Shown here one piece after another: positions 1-7,690 of a stretch of 64,000 bases of DNA (positions are counted from its first letter, which is position 1; every line of letters starts with the position of its first letter). Both the position numbers and the translations under genes were made by a program. Source of the stretch: Microbacterium sp. ACRRU (GTDB taxonomy: Bacteria > Actinomycetota > Actinomycetes > Actinomycetales > Microbacteriaceae); assembly GCF_022346945.1 (NCBI RefSeq), contig NZ_JAKRNI010000002.1, positions 186,001-250,000 on the forward strand. The letters run 5' to 3'. Below the pieces are notes generated by a model that saw only the letters and a list, made by a program, of their open reading frames with translations, did no database searches and was not told the DNA's origin.

Positions 1-2606
1 GTGCCGACATCATCTGGGATTTCGCGGCGCCGTATGCGGCGGAGAACCTGCGCGAGATCCTCGGCTTCCACAACGTGCACCAGGAAGATCTGCAGCGCTG
101 GTCGCAGACGCTGATCGACGCGACCGGCAACTACGCCGACGACCCCGAGGTGTGGACCAAGGGCAAGCGCTCTTTCGACGAGGTCGACGCCGCCCTCGAC
201 GAGATGCTCGCGTGGCACGCGAAGCACCCCGATCACTCGCTCATCTCGACGCTGCTGCGCATCGCCGACTACGAGATGCCGATCGAGAAGATCCGCGCGA
301 ACATCAAGATGACGATCGGCGGCGGCCTCAACGAGCCGCGCGACGCCCTCGGTGTCGCCGCGTGGGCTCTGCTCGAGCACCCGGACCAACGCCGCGCGGT
401 CGAGGCCGATCCTTCCCTCTGGCCCGCGGTGTTCGACGAGGCCATCCGCTGGATCGCACCCATCGGGCTGTACTCGCGTCAGGTCACGACCGACACCGTG
501 CTCGCCGGGGTGCGGCTTCCCGCCGGGGCGAAGCTCGGCATCTGCATCCTTTCGGCCAACCGGGACGAGAACGTCTGGGCGGATGCCGCGGAGTTCGACA
601 TCCGCCGCGAGGTCAAGCCGCACCTCGCCTTCAGCAAGGGTGTCCACGTGTGCCTGGGCGCCTGGGTCGCCAAGGCGGAGGTGGCGACCGTCGGCTTGCC
701 GCGTCTGTTCGAGCGCCTCCGCAGCGTGGATCTGCACCCGGAACGCCCGGCCGTGATCGGTGGGTGGGTGTTCCGCGGGATGCTGGAGCTTCCCGTCACC
801 TGGGACACGTCGGCTGCCGCTCGTGTGCCCCTCGCCGAGACGCCGTCCGCCGTCCCGGCGGCAATGGTTCCCCACGTGGCGATCGTCGGCTCGGGCCCCG
901 CCGGCTGCTTCACCGCGCAAGCGGTTCGGCGCTCCTTCCCCCACGCCGAGATCGACGTCTTCGATCGCTTGCCCGTGCCCTACGGTCTCGTGCGCTACGG
1001 AGTCGCCGCCGACCATCAGGGCACCAAGTCGGTGTCGCGGCAGTTCGACCGCCTTTTCACTGAGGAGGGCGTGCGATTCCACGGCGGCGTCGCGGTCGGG
1101 CAGGACGTCCCGCTCGACGCGCTCCGCTCCGCTTTCGACGCCGTGGTGCTCGCCTCGGGTGTCTCGGCTGACGCGCGCCTCACCGTACCGGGCGCCGACC
1201 TTCCCGGGGTCGTGGGTGCCGGGGCACTGACCCGACTGCTCAACGGGCACCCCGACCATCACGGTGACGACGTCGCGCTCGGCCCTCGCGTGGTGGTGAT
1301 CGGCCACGGCAACGTCGCGCTCGACGTCGTGCGGTTGATCGCTCGCACGGGCGCGGACCTCGACGGGAGCGACGTCGACGACGCCGTGCACGGGCGCGTC
1401 GCGGGCGATGTCCGTGTCGTGCACGTCGTCGGGCGTTCCGCGCCGGAGACCGCCAAGTTCGACCCCGTCATGGTGCGCGAACTCGCCGCTATCCCGGGCA
1501 TCGGCCACACGGTGCACGGAACCGACCTCACGGCGGTGCCCGAGGGCAAGGACGCCCGTGTCGACGCCGTCCGGACGCTCGAGCGCGCCGCCGACGAAAC
1601 CGCCCGGGTGCAGGTGCACTGGTGGTTCGGTCTCACCCCGGAGGCGATCGAAGGTTCGGCATCGGCGGAGGGCGTGCGTTTTCGCGGCGCCGACGGCGCG
1701 GTGCGGCTCGACGCGGACGCAGTGGTCACCGCCGTCGGATTCGCCGCGGATCCGACGACCCTCGTCGAGCCCGGCGCCTACCCGGACGGGCGCATCGAGC
1801 CCGGACTCTACGTGGCCGGCTGGCTGCGCCGCGGCCCGCGCGGCACGATCCCCGATCAGCGCGCCGACGCGAGAGGCCTCGCCCGCGTCCTCGCCGACGA
1901 CGTGGCGAAGGGCGCGATCACCGGCGGAGCGGCAGGTCTCGCGGCCCTCGACCTCCCCGATCACGTCGACTTCGACGGATGGCGACGGATCGACGCGCGC
2001 GAGACGCTCCGGGCCGCGCCCGGCCGCGTGCGGGCCAAGCTCCGCACGCGGGAGGATCTGCTCGCCGCCGCGGCCGACACGTCGACCCCGCTCCCGACGG
2101 TTGCGGTGTCGCGCTCCAAAACGGGCGGGGAGAGCAGCGTGCCCGTCACGCTCCTCTTCGGCACCGAGTCGGGGAACGCCGAGCTCGTTGCGGAAGACCT
2201 CGCGCGCCACCTCGGAGATCGCGCCGAGACGCGGGTCGTCGACCTCGGCGACCTGGACCTCGCCGACCTCGACCCCGGCCGAGTGCACCTCGTTGTCTGC
2301 TCGACCTACGGCGACGGCGAACTGCCCACGACCGTGCGCGGGTTACGTGAGCGGCTCCTGTCCGAGCGGCCGGGGCTCGATGGCATCCGCTATGCCGTTT
2401 TCGGTCTCGGCGACCGCAGCTACACGAAGACCTATTCGCGGGGGAGCGAGATGATCGACGAAGCGCTCGCCGCGTGCGGCGCCACGCGGGTGGGGGAGTA
2501 CGGCCGCCACGATGCCGGTGGGCCGATGGATGCCGCGGAGGTCGCGCGCGAATGGGCCGATGGCGTGCTCGCCGAGCTCGCGGCTCGAGAGCTCGTCGCC
2601 CGCTGA
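1..2606 (+). CDS. Self-sufficient cytochrome P450: P450 / adrenodoxin-reductase-like / flavodoxin fusion (5' end outside window)
   Basis: The gene enters from upstream; codons are in frame from base 3 and there is no start in the window. Domain 1 (to about base 800) is a P450: the EAIR (ExxR) motif is near base 438, and FSKGVHVCLG carries the heme cysteine at codon 651-653. Its C-terminus (FRGMLELPVTWD) and the helix-I motif NEP resemble, from memory, the GcoA/CYP255 aromatic O-demethylase group. Domain 2 (about 870-2080) has the FAD motif VAIVGSGPAG and the NADP motif GHGNVALDV of FprA/adrenodoxin reductase. Domain 3 (about 2140-2600) is an FMN flavodoxin (LLFGTESGNAE, STYGDGELP, FGLGDRSY). 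Electrons would pass NADPH to FAD to FMN to heme within one chain. It converges on the hpa operon. The substrate is unknown; a methoxylated aromatic acid is a reasonable inference. Confidence 0.88.
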   Translation, partial: ADIIWDFAAPYAAENLREILGFHNVHQEDLQRWSQTLIDATGNYADDPEVWTKGKRSFDEVDAALDEMLAWHAKHPDHSLISTLLRIADYEMPIEKIRANIKMTIGGGLNEPRDALGVAAWALLEHPDQRRAVEADPSLWPAVFDEAIRWIAPIGLYSRQVTTDTVLAGVRLPAGAKLGICILSANRDENVWADAAEFDIRREVKPHLAFSKGVHVCLGAWVAKAEVATVGLPRLFERLRSVDLHPERPAVIGGWVFRGMLELPVTWDTSAAARVPLAETPSAVPAAMVPHVAIVGSGPAGCFTAQAVRRSFPHAEIDVFDRLPVPYGLVRYGVAADHQGTKSVSRQFDRLFTEEGVRFHGGVAVGQDVPLDALRSAFDAVVLASGVSADARLTVPGADLPGVVGAGALTRLLNGHPDHHGDDVALGPRVVVIGHGNVALDVVRLIARTGADLDGSDVDDAVHGRVAGDVRVVHVVGRSAPETAKFDPVMVRELAAIPGIGHTVHGTDLTAVPEGKDARVDAVRTLERAADETARVQVHWWFGLTPEAIEGSASAEGVRFRGADGAVRLDADAVVTAVGFAADPTTLVEPGAYPDGRIEPGLYVAGWLRRGPRGTIPDQRADARGLARVLADDVAKGAITGGAAGLAALDLPDHVDFDGWRRIDARETLRAAPGRVRAKLRTREDLLAAAADTSTPLPTVAVSRSKTGGESSVPVTLLFGTESGNAELVAEDLARHLGDRAETRVVDLGDLDLADLDPGRVHLVVCSTYGDGELPTTVRGLRERLLSERPGLDGIRYAVFGLGDRSYTKTYSRGSEMIDEALAACGATRVGEYGRHDAGGPMDAAEVAREWADGVLAELAARELVAR

Positions 2607-2659
2607 CCGGTGGTGCCGCGGGTCGCTCGCGGGGAGCGCCGGAGGGGAGCCGACCGCGG

Positions 2660-3463
2660 CTAGTAGCTGGCGCGGTCGGAGGCGTCGCCGCCCGACGACC
2701 ACCGGGCCGCGAGGGCTTCTGAGCCTCGGGCGAGGAGAGCGACGTCGGCGCCGACGAGGAGGAAGGACGCCCCGGCATCCCGGTATGCCTCCGCCATATC
2801 GGGGTCGAACGCGTTCACGCCGACCGGCTTCCCGGCCGCGCGCACCGCGGTGAAGGCCCGCAGGACCGCAGCCACGACGTCGGGATGCGTCTGCCGGCCG
2901 AGAAGACCCAGGGATGCCGCGAGGTCGCTGGGCCCCACGAAGACACCGTCGATTCCGTCCACCGCCGCGATGTCGCCCGCGGCGTCGACCCCCTCGGCCG
3001 TCTCGACCTGCACGAAGAGCGAGACGTGGTCGTCGGCGGCGGCGAGATAGTCCTCGACGCGGTTCCATCGCGCCGATCGCGCGAGCGCCGACCCCACGCC
3101 CCGCACGCCGCGCGGCGGATAGCGCACCGCCGCCACGAGTTCACGGGCCTGGTCGGCGGACGACACCATGGGGACGAGGATGTTCTGGGCGCCGAGGTCG
3201 AGCACCTGCTTGAGTGTGACCGTATCGCCGATGGGGACGCGCACCACCGGTGTCGCCGGGTAGGCGGCGATGGCCTGCAGCTGCGTGAGCACCGACGTGA
3301 GGCCGTTGGGCGAATGCTCCATGTCGACGAGGATCCAGTCGGTCCCCGAGCCCGCGATGATCTCGGCCACTAGGGGGCTGCCCGAGCAGACCCACATCCC
3401 CGCGAGGGGGCGGGACGACTCCGCGAGGCGGTCGCGGAAAGTCGGAGCTAGACGAAGCGGCAT
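2660..3463 (-). CDS. hpaI: 4-hydroxy-2-oxoheptanedioate aldolase (HpcH/HpaI family)
   Basis: A class II aldolase of 267 residues that splits 4-hydroxy-2-oxoheptane-1,7-dioate into pyruvate and succinate semialdehyde, the last step of homoprotocatechuate meta-cleavage. Family signatures are DMEHSPNG near the N-terminus and GVFVGPSDLAASLG after the middle, with metal-binding acidic residues in VQVETAEG. The ATG at 3463 lies 16 bp inside the end of hpaH, implying translational coupling. A longer reading frame to 3493 would extend into hpaH and lacks family similarity. It is the last gene of the operon running down from 9171. The substrate is assigned from context; isolated members also accept other 2-oxo acids. 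Confidence 0.88.
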   Translation of the reverse strand: MPLRLAPTFRDRLAESSRPLAGMWVCSGSPLVAEIIAGSGTDWILVDMEHSPNGLTSVLTQLQAIAAYPATPVVRVPIGDTVTLKQVLDLGAQNILVPMVSSADQARELVAAVRYPPRGVRGVGSALARSARWNRVEDYLAAADDHVSLFVQVETAEGVDAAGDIAAVDGIDGVFVGPSDLAASLGLLGRQTHPDVVAAVLRAFTAVRAAGKPVGVNAFDPDMAEAYRDAGASFLLVGADVALLARGSEALAARWSSGGDASDRASY

Positions 3464-4233
3464 TCGATCGTTCCCATCGGTCCGTAGTCGCACAGCACGC
3501 TATCGCCCCGCGACACCCACATCGGGCGCGTGAACGATCCGGCGAGGATGATCTCGCCCGCTTCGAGCCGTGCGCCGTGCTGCGCGAACTTGTTCGCCAG
3601 CCAGGCGACGCCCGTGGCGGGGTGGCCGAGCACACCGGCAGCGACACCCGTCTCTTCGATGTCGCCGTTGCGCGAGAGCACGCCGGGCACCCATCGCAGA
3701 TCGATCTCGTCGGGGCGCTTGTGCACGTCGCCCAGGACCATCGCGCCGTAGGCGGCGTTGTCGGAGATCGTGTCGACGATCGTGCGGCCCTCGAGGTCGA
3801 TGTGGGAATTGAGCACCTCCAGGGCCGGGACGGCATAGTCGATCGCCGCCAGCGCGTCCTCGAGAGTGCAGTCCGGTCCCTCGAGAGGCTGCTTCAGCAC
3901 GAACGCGAGCTCGACCTCGATGCGGACGTTCGAGAAGTGCTCCACCGGGATGTCGTCTCCCGAGCGGTACACCGTGTCGTCGAACATGACGCCGTAGTCG
4001 GGCTCGGTGATCCCCGTGGCCTGCTGCATCGCCTTCGAGGTCAGCCCGATCTTGCGCCCCACGAGCGTGCGGCCCGCCGCGATCTGCGTGTCGCGCCAGC
4101 GGCCCTGGATGGCATACGAGTCGGCGACCGTGGCATCCGGGAACCGTGCGGTGATGCGCGGGATCATGCTGTGCGTGCGGTCGGCCTCGGCGAGCTCGGC
4201 CGCGATCTGGTCGATCTGCTGCTCGGTGAGCAT
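3448..4233 (-). CDS. hpaH: 2-oxo-hept-4-ene-1,7-dioate hydratase
   Basis: A 261-residue member of the HpaH/MhpD hydratase family, which adds water to 2-oxo-hept-4-ene-1,7-dioate to give the substrate of HpaI. Visible family motifs are GRKIGLTSKAMQ, EPDYGVMFDD and IEVELAFVLK, the last supplying metal-binding glutamates, and LGHPATGVAWLANK late in the chain. Length matches the family. The start at 4233 follows a GGAGG Shine-Dalgarno seven bases upstream. The gap to the preceding gene hpaD is about 90 bp and is almost filled by inverted repeat A1, which could attenuate or process the message between hpaD and hpaH. Confidence 0.9.
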   Translation of the reverse strand: MLTEQQIDQIAAELAEADRTHSMIPRITARFPDATVADSYAIQGRWRDTQIAAGRTLVGRKIGLTSKAMQQATGITEPDYGVMFDDTVYRSGDDIPVEHFSNVRIEVELAFVLKQPLEGPDCTLEDALAAIDYAVPALEVLNSHIDLEGRTIVDTISDNAAYGAMVLGDVHKRPDEIDLRWVPGVLSRNGDIEETGVAAGVLGHPATGVAWLANKFAQHGARLEAGEIILAGSFTRPMWVSRGDSVLCDYGPMGTIECRFV

Positions 4234-4257
4234 GTGTTCCTCCGTGTCTTTCGGCCT

Positions 4258-4313
4258 GAGTCGCCAGAATTTGTCGCCTCCGGGCGAGCCCGGGCGACAA
4301 ATTCTGGCGACTC
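4258..4313. repeat. Inverted repeat A1 (TTTGTCGC family)
   Basis: Two perfect 21-bp arms (4258-4278 and 4293-4313, starting GAGTCGCCAGAATTTGTC) flank a 14-base spacer. The spacer itself contains CGGGC-GA-GCCCG, so the whole 56 bp folds as one hairpin. It sits between hpaD and hpaH in the same operon. Related elements are at 12914-12975 and 17458-17516. Confidence 0.9.
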
Positions 4314-4321
4314 GCGCCTCG

Positions 4322-5470
4322 TTAGAGCTGGTTGCCGAGCTTGAACTCGGGAGAAGGGGATGCCTCGGGGGCGCGGGTGTAGGAGAAGCCGTCGGCCCCG
4401 ATCGTCACGGCCATCTCGCTCGCGTCGGTGCGGGCACGCACCGGCTGCGGGTTGCCGTCGAGGTCGAGGACGAGCGACGCCTCGGTGTACCACGACGGCA
4501 CGACCGCGTTGCCCCACCAGTCACGGCGCTGGTTGTCGTGGACGTCCCACGTGACGACCGGGTTGTCGGGGTCGCCGGTGTAGTAGTCCTGCGTGTAGAT
4601 CTCGACCCGGTGGCCGTCGGGGTCGCGCAGGTAGAGGTAGAACGCGTTCGAGACGCCGTGACGCCCGGGTCCGCGCTCGATGGCATCCGACCGCCGGAGC
4701 GCGCCGAGCTTGTCGCAGATGGCGAGGATGTTGTGCTTCTCGTGCGTGGCGAAGGCGACGTGGTGCATGCGGGGGCCGTCGCCGCCGGTCATGGCCGTGT
4801 CGTGCACGGTGGGCTTCCGCCGCATCCACGCGGCGTAGACCGTGCCCTCGTCGTCCTGGATGTCTTCGGTGACGCGGAAGCCGAGCGTCTGCATGAAGTT
4901 GACGGCGCGCGGCACGTCGGGCGTCACCTGGTTGAAGTGGTCGAGGCGGACGAGCTCGCCCGGCGTGTGCAGGTCGTAGCGCCACGACAGACGCTCGACG
5001 TGCTGGGTGTCGAAGAAGAACTCGTACGGAAACCCGAGCGGGTCCTCCACGCGCACGGAATCGCCGATGCCCTTCGTGAAGCCGTCACGGCGCCGCTCGA
5101 CCCGGCATCCGAGCTCGGAATAGAAAGCGACCGCCTTGTCGAGGTCGTCCGCGCTGCGCACGCGGTACGAGAACGCCGCGACCGCCGCGACCGGACCCTG
5201 GCGCAGCACGAGGTTGTGGTGGATGAACTCCTCGGTCGAGCGCAGGTAGATCGCGTCGCCGTCCTCCTCGGTGACGTAGAGCCCCAGCACGTCGACGTAG
5301 AACTCCCGGGATGCCGCGAGGTCGGTGACGACGAGCTCCATGTAGGCGCAGCGCAGGATGTCGGGCGCGGGGGAGGAGGGCGTCGGGATGGGGTTGTCGG
5401 TGCGGATCGGCGCCTCGGCGGAGACGAAGAAGCCCGAGGAGGTGCGGGTCATCTGGCTGCGGTCGGTCAT
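4322..5470 (-). CDS. hpaD: Homoprotocatechuate (3,4-dihydroxyphenylacetate) 2,3-dioxygenase
   Basis: A type I extradiol dioxygenase that opens the ring of homoprotocatechuate beside the hydroxyls, giving 5-carboxymethyl-2-hydroxymuconate semialdehyde. It is very close to the Brevibacterium fuscum and Arthrobacter enzymes as I remember them, with a constant offset of 23 residues from a longer N-terminus. The metal ligands are all present: His178 (LDHFNQ), His237 (MHHVAF) and Glu290 (RVEIYTQ). The second-sphere His223 (TVHDTA) is also kept. At 382 residues it is slightly longer than usual. An internal ATG could give the standard length, but the ATG at 5470 is one base after the hpaE stop and fits operon packing. 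Confidence 0.95.
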   Translation of the reverse strand: MTDRSQMTRTSSGFFVSAEAPIRTDNPIPTPSSPAPDILRCAYMELVVTDLAASREFYVDVLGLYVTEEDGDAIYLRSTEEFIHHNLVLRQGPVAAVAAFSYRVRSADDLDKAVAFYSELGCRVERRRDGFTKGIGDSVRVEDPLGFPYEFFFDTQHVERLSWRYDLHTPGELVRLDHFNQVTPDVPRAVNFMQTLGFRVTEDIQDDEGTVYAAWMRRKPTVHDTAMTGGDGPRMHHVAFATHEKHNILAICDKLGALRRSDAIERGPGRHGVSNAFYLYLRDPDGHRVEIYTQDYYTGDPDNPVVTWDVHDNQRRDWWGNAVVPSWYTEASLVLDLDGNPQPVRARTDASEMAVTIGADGFSYTRAPEASPSPEFKLGNQL

Positions 5471-5471
5471 C

Positions 5472-6986
5472 TCAGGCTCCTTTGCCGAAGGTCGGGTTGT
5501 GGGACGGGCCGAGGGTGATGTGCACGGCCTGCTGGTCGGTGTAGAAGTCGATCGAGCGGTACCCGCCCTCGTGGCCGAGGCCGGATGCCTTCACGCCGCC
5601 GAACGGGGTGCGGAGGTCGCGCACGTTGTTGGAGTTGAGCCACACCATGCCGGCCTCGACGTTCTGCGCGAACAGGTGAGCGCGCTTCAGGTCGTTCGTC
5701 CAGACGTAGGCGGCGAGGCCGTACTTGGTGTTGTTCGCCAGCTCCAGCGCCTCGTCGTCGGTGTCGAACGGCGTGATGGCGACGACCGGACCGAAGATCT
5801 CCTCCTGGAAGATGCGCGCATCGGGGGCGACGTCGGCGAAGACGGTCGGCTGGACGAAGTTCCCCTCGTCGAAGCCGTCGGGGCGGCCGCCGCCGGCCAC
5901 CAGTCGGCCCTCGGTCTTGCCGAGCTCGACGTACGACATGACCTTGGCGTAGTGCTCGGGGTGGACGAGCGCGCCGACCTCGGTCTCGGGGTCGTCGGGG
6001 TAACCGACCTTCACTCGCGCGGCCTGCGCGGCGTAGCGCTCGACGAACTCGTCGTACACGGCCCGCTCGACGAGGATGCGGCTACCGGCGGTGCACCGCT
6101 CGCCGTTGAGCGAGAACACACCGAAGATGGTCGCGTCGATCGCGGCATCCAGGTCGGCGTCGGCGAAGACGATCGCGGGGCTCTTGCCGCCCAGCTCCAT
6201 CGAGAGACCCTTGAGGAAGGGGGCCGCGTTGGCGAAGATGAGCTGCCCGGTCGAGCTCTCTCCCGTGAAGGAGATGAGCGGCACGTCGGGGTGCTTCACG
6301 AGGGCGTCGCCGGCGTCCTCGCCGAGCCCGTTGACGAGGTTGAACACCCCTTCGGGGAGTCCCGCCTCCTCGAAGATCCCGGCCCACAGGGATGCCGACA
6401 GCGGCGTGAACTCCGCGGGCTTGAGCACCACGGTGTTGCCGGTGGCGAGGGCCGGGGCGAGCTTCCACGACTCGAGCATGAACGGTGTGTTCCACGGCGT
6501 GATGAGGCCCGCGACGCCGATCGGCTTGCGGTTGACGTAGTTGAGCTGGCGGCCCGGCACCTTGAACGCATCGTCGGTCTGCGCCACGATCAGGTCGGCG
6601 AAGAACCGGAAGTTCTCGGCCGCGCGCCGGGCCTGTCCCAACGCCTGCGTGATCGGCAGGCCCGAGTCGAAGGACTCCAGCTCCGCCAGCCGCGCGTCAC
6701 GGGACTCGACGATGTCGGCGATGCGGTGCAGCACGCGGGAACGCTCGCGGGGGAGCATGCGAGGCCATGGTCCGTCGGTGAAGGCCTTCCGTGCGGCGGC
6801 GACCGCGCGGTCGATGTCGGCCTTCTTGCCCGCCGCCGCCGTGACGTACGTCTCGTTGGTGACGGGATCGAGGACGTCGAAGGTGTCGCCGTCGGCAGAG
6901 TCGACGAAGGCGCCGTCGATGTAGTGACGGATGCGCTCGGGCAGATCGGCGGGGATGGTCCGCTGCAGCGTCTGTGTGTCGCTCAT
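5472..6986 (-). CDS. hpaE: 5-carboxymethyl-2-hydroxymuconate semialdehyde dehydrogenase
   Basis: An NAD-dependent aldehyde dehydrogenase of 504 residues that oxidises the ring-cleavage product of HpaD. It shows the family motifs FTGESSTGQ (cofactor loop), MELGGKSPA (general-base glutamate) and GERCTAGS with catalytic Cys298. The start at 6986 (MSDTQTLQR) is chosen because an open frame further upstream runs into the GntR gene without ALDH similarity. The stop lies one base before hpaD, so the two are surely co-translated. Substrate specificity is assigned from its position between the GntR regulator and hpaD. Confidence 0.92.
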   Translation of the reverse strand: MSDTQTLQRTIPADLPERIRHYIDGAFVDSADGDTFDVLDPVTNETYVTAAAGKKADIDRAVAAARKAFTDGPWPRMLPRERSRVLHRIADIVESRDARLAELESFDSGLPITQALGQARRAAENFRFFADLIVAQTDDAFKVPGRQLNYVNRKPIGVAGLITPWNTPFMLESWKLAPALATGNTVVLKPAEFTPLSASLWAGIFEEAGLPEGVFNLVNGLGEDAGDALVKHPDVPLISFTGESSTGQLIFANAAPFLKGLSMELGGKSPAIVFADADLDAAIDATIFGVFSLNGERCTAGSRILVERAVYDEFVERYAAQAARVKVGYPDDPETEVGALVHPEHYAKVMSYVELGKTEGRLVAGGGRPDGFDEGNFVQPTVFADVAPDARIFQEEIFGPVVAITPFDTDDEALELANNTKYGLAAYVWTNDLKRAHLFAQNVEAGMVWLNSNNVRDLRTPFGGVKASGLGHEGGYRSIDFYTDQQAVHITLGPSHNPTFGKGA

Positions 6987-7003
6987 GGGGATGCTTTCCT
7001 GTG

Positions 7004-7690
7004 TCAGACCGCCGGGAGGCCGAGGACCTCGTCGGGGTGTTCGTGGATGAGGTAGGCGTCGAGGGTGGCAGCGCGATGCCGGCGCGAGGCCTTCTCGATC
7101 TCGCCGAGGGGGGCTGCGGACTCGATCAGGCGGAGGATGTTCTCGTGCTCGCGGACACTCTCTGCGGCGCGACCCGGCACGAAGCTGAAGGTCGAGTCGC
7201 GCAGGTGCCCGAGGCGGGCCCATTCGGCCTGGACGAGTTCGAGCATGCGCGGGTTCGCGCAACGCTCGAACAGGATCGCGTGGAACTCCTGGTTCAACGC
7301 GGTGAAGACGCGCGGGTCGAAGTGCTCGAGTGTCTCGATCATGCGTTCGTTGATCGCGCGGGCACGGTGGAGATCGTCGGAGGTCAGCGCCCGTGCCGAC
7401 AGCGCGGTGGCCGCGCCCTCCAGGATGCTGAGGGCCTGCATGCTGTGCCGGTACTGCGAGTCGTCCACCATCGACACCCGCGCCCCGACATTGCGCTCGA
7501 ACGTCACGAGACCCTCGGCCTCGAGCTGACGGATGGCCTCGCGCACGGGCACCACGCTCATGTCGAGATCGCTCGCGATCGAACCGAGCACCAGGCGGTA
7601 TCCCGGGGTGAACTCCTGACGCGCGATCCGGTCCTTGATCCAGTGGTACGCCTGCTGCGACTTGCTGAGCGTCACTTCCGCGGCCCTCAC
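7004..7690 (-). CDS. GntR-family (FCD/FadR-type) transcriptional regulator of the hpa operon
   Basis: The protein has an N-terminal GntR winged helix (residues about 10-70, with VVPVREAIRQLEAEGLV as the recognition region) and a C-terminal all-helical FCD effector domain (HxxF in NQEFHAILF, later RRHRAATLDAY). FCD domains usually bind a small organic acid and metal; here a pathway intermediate is plausible. GTG at 7690 is preferred: it overlaps the upstream stop by four bases (GTGA) and has GAAGGA six bases before it. A longer ATG start at 7720 is possible. The regulator is the second gene of the operon it probably controls. A likely operator lies at 9207-9218. Confidence 0.85.
   Translation of the reverse strand: MRAAEVTLSKSQQAYHWIKDRIARQEFTPGYRLVLGSIASDLDMSVVPVREAIRQLEAEGLVTFERNVGARVSMVDDSQYRHSMQALSILEGAATALSARALTSDDLHRARAINERMIETLEHFDPRVFTALNQEFHAILFERCANPRMLELVQAEWARLGHLRDSTFSFVPGRAAESVREHENILRLIESAAPLGEIEKASRRHRAATLDAYLIHEHPDEVLGLPAV

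Noticed and set aside
4258..4313. Repeat A1 as a plain rho-independent terminator
   Set aside because: It has no U-run, lies inside an operon and has sequence-related copies at unrelated sites, one of them chimeric. Dispersed repeat fits better, though it may affect the transcript.
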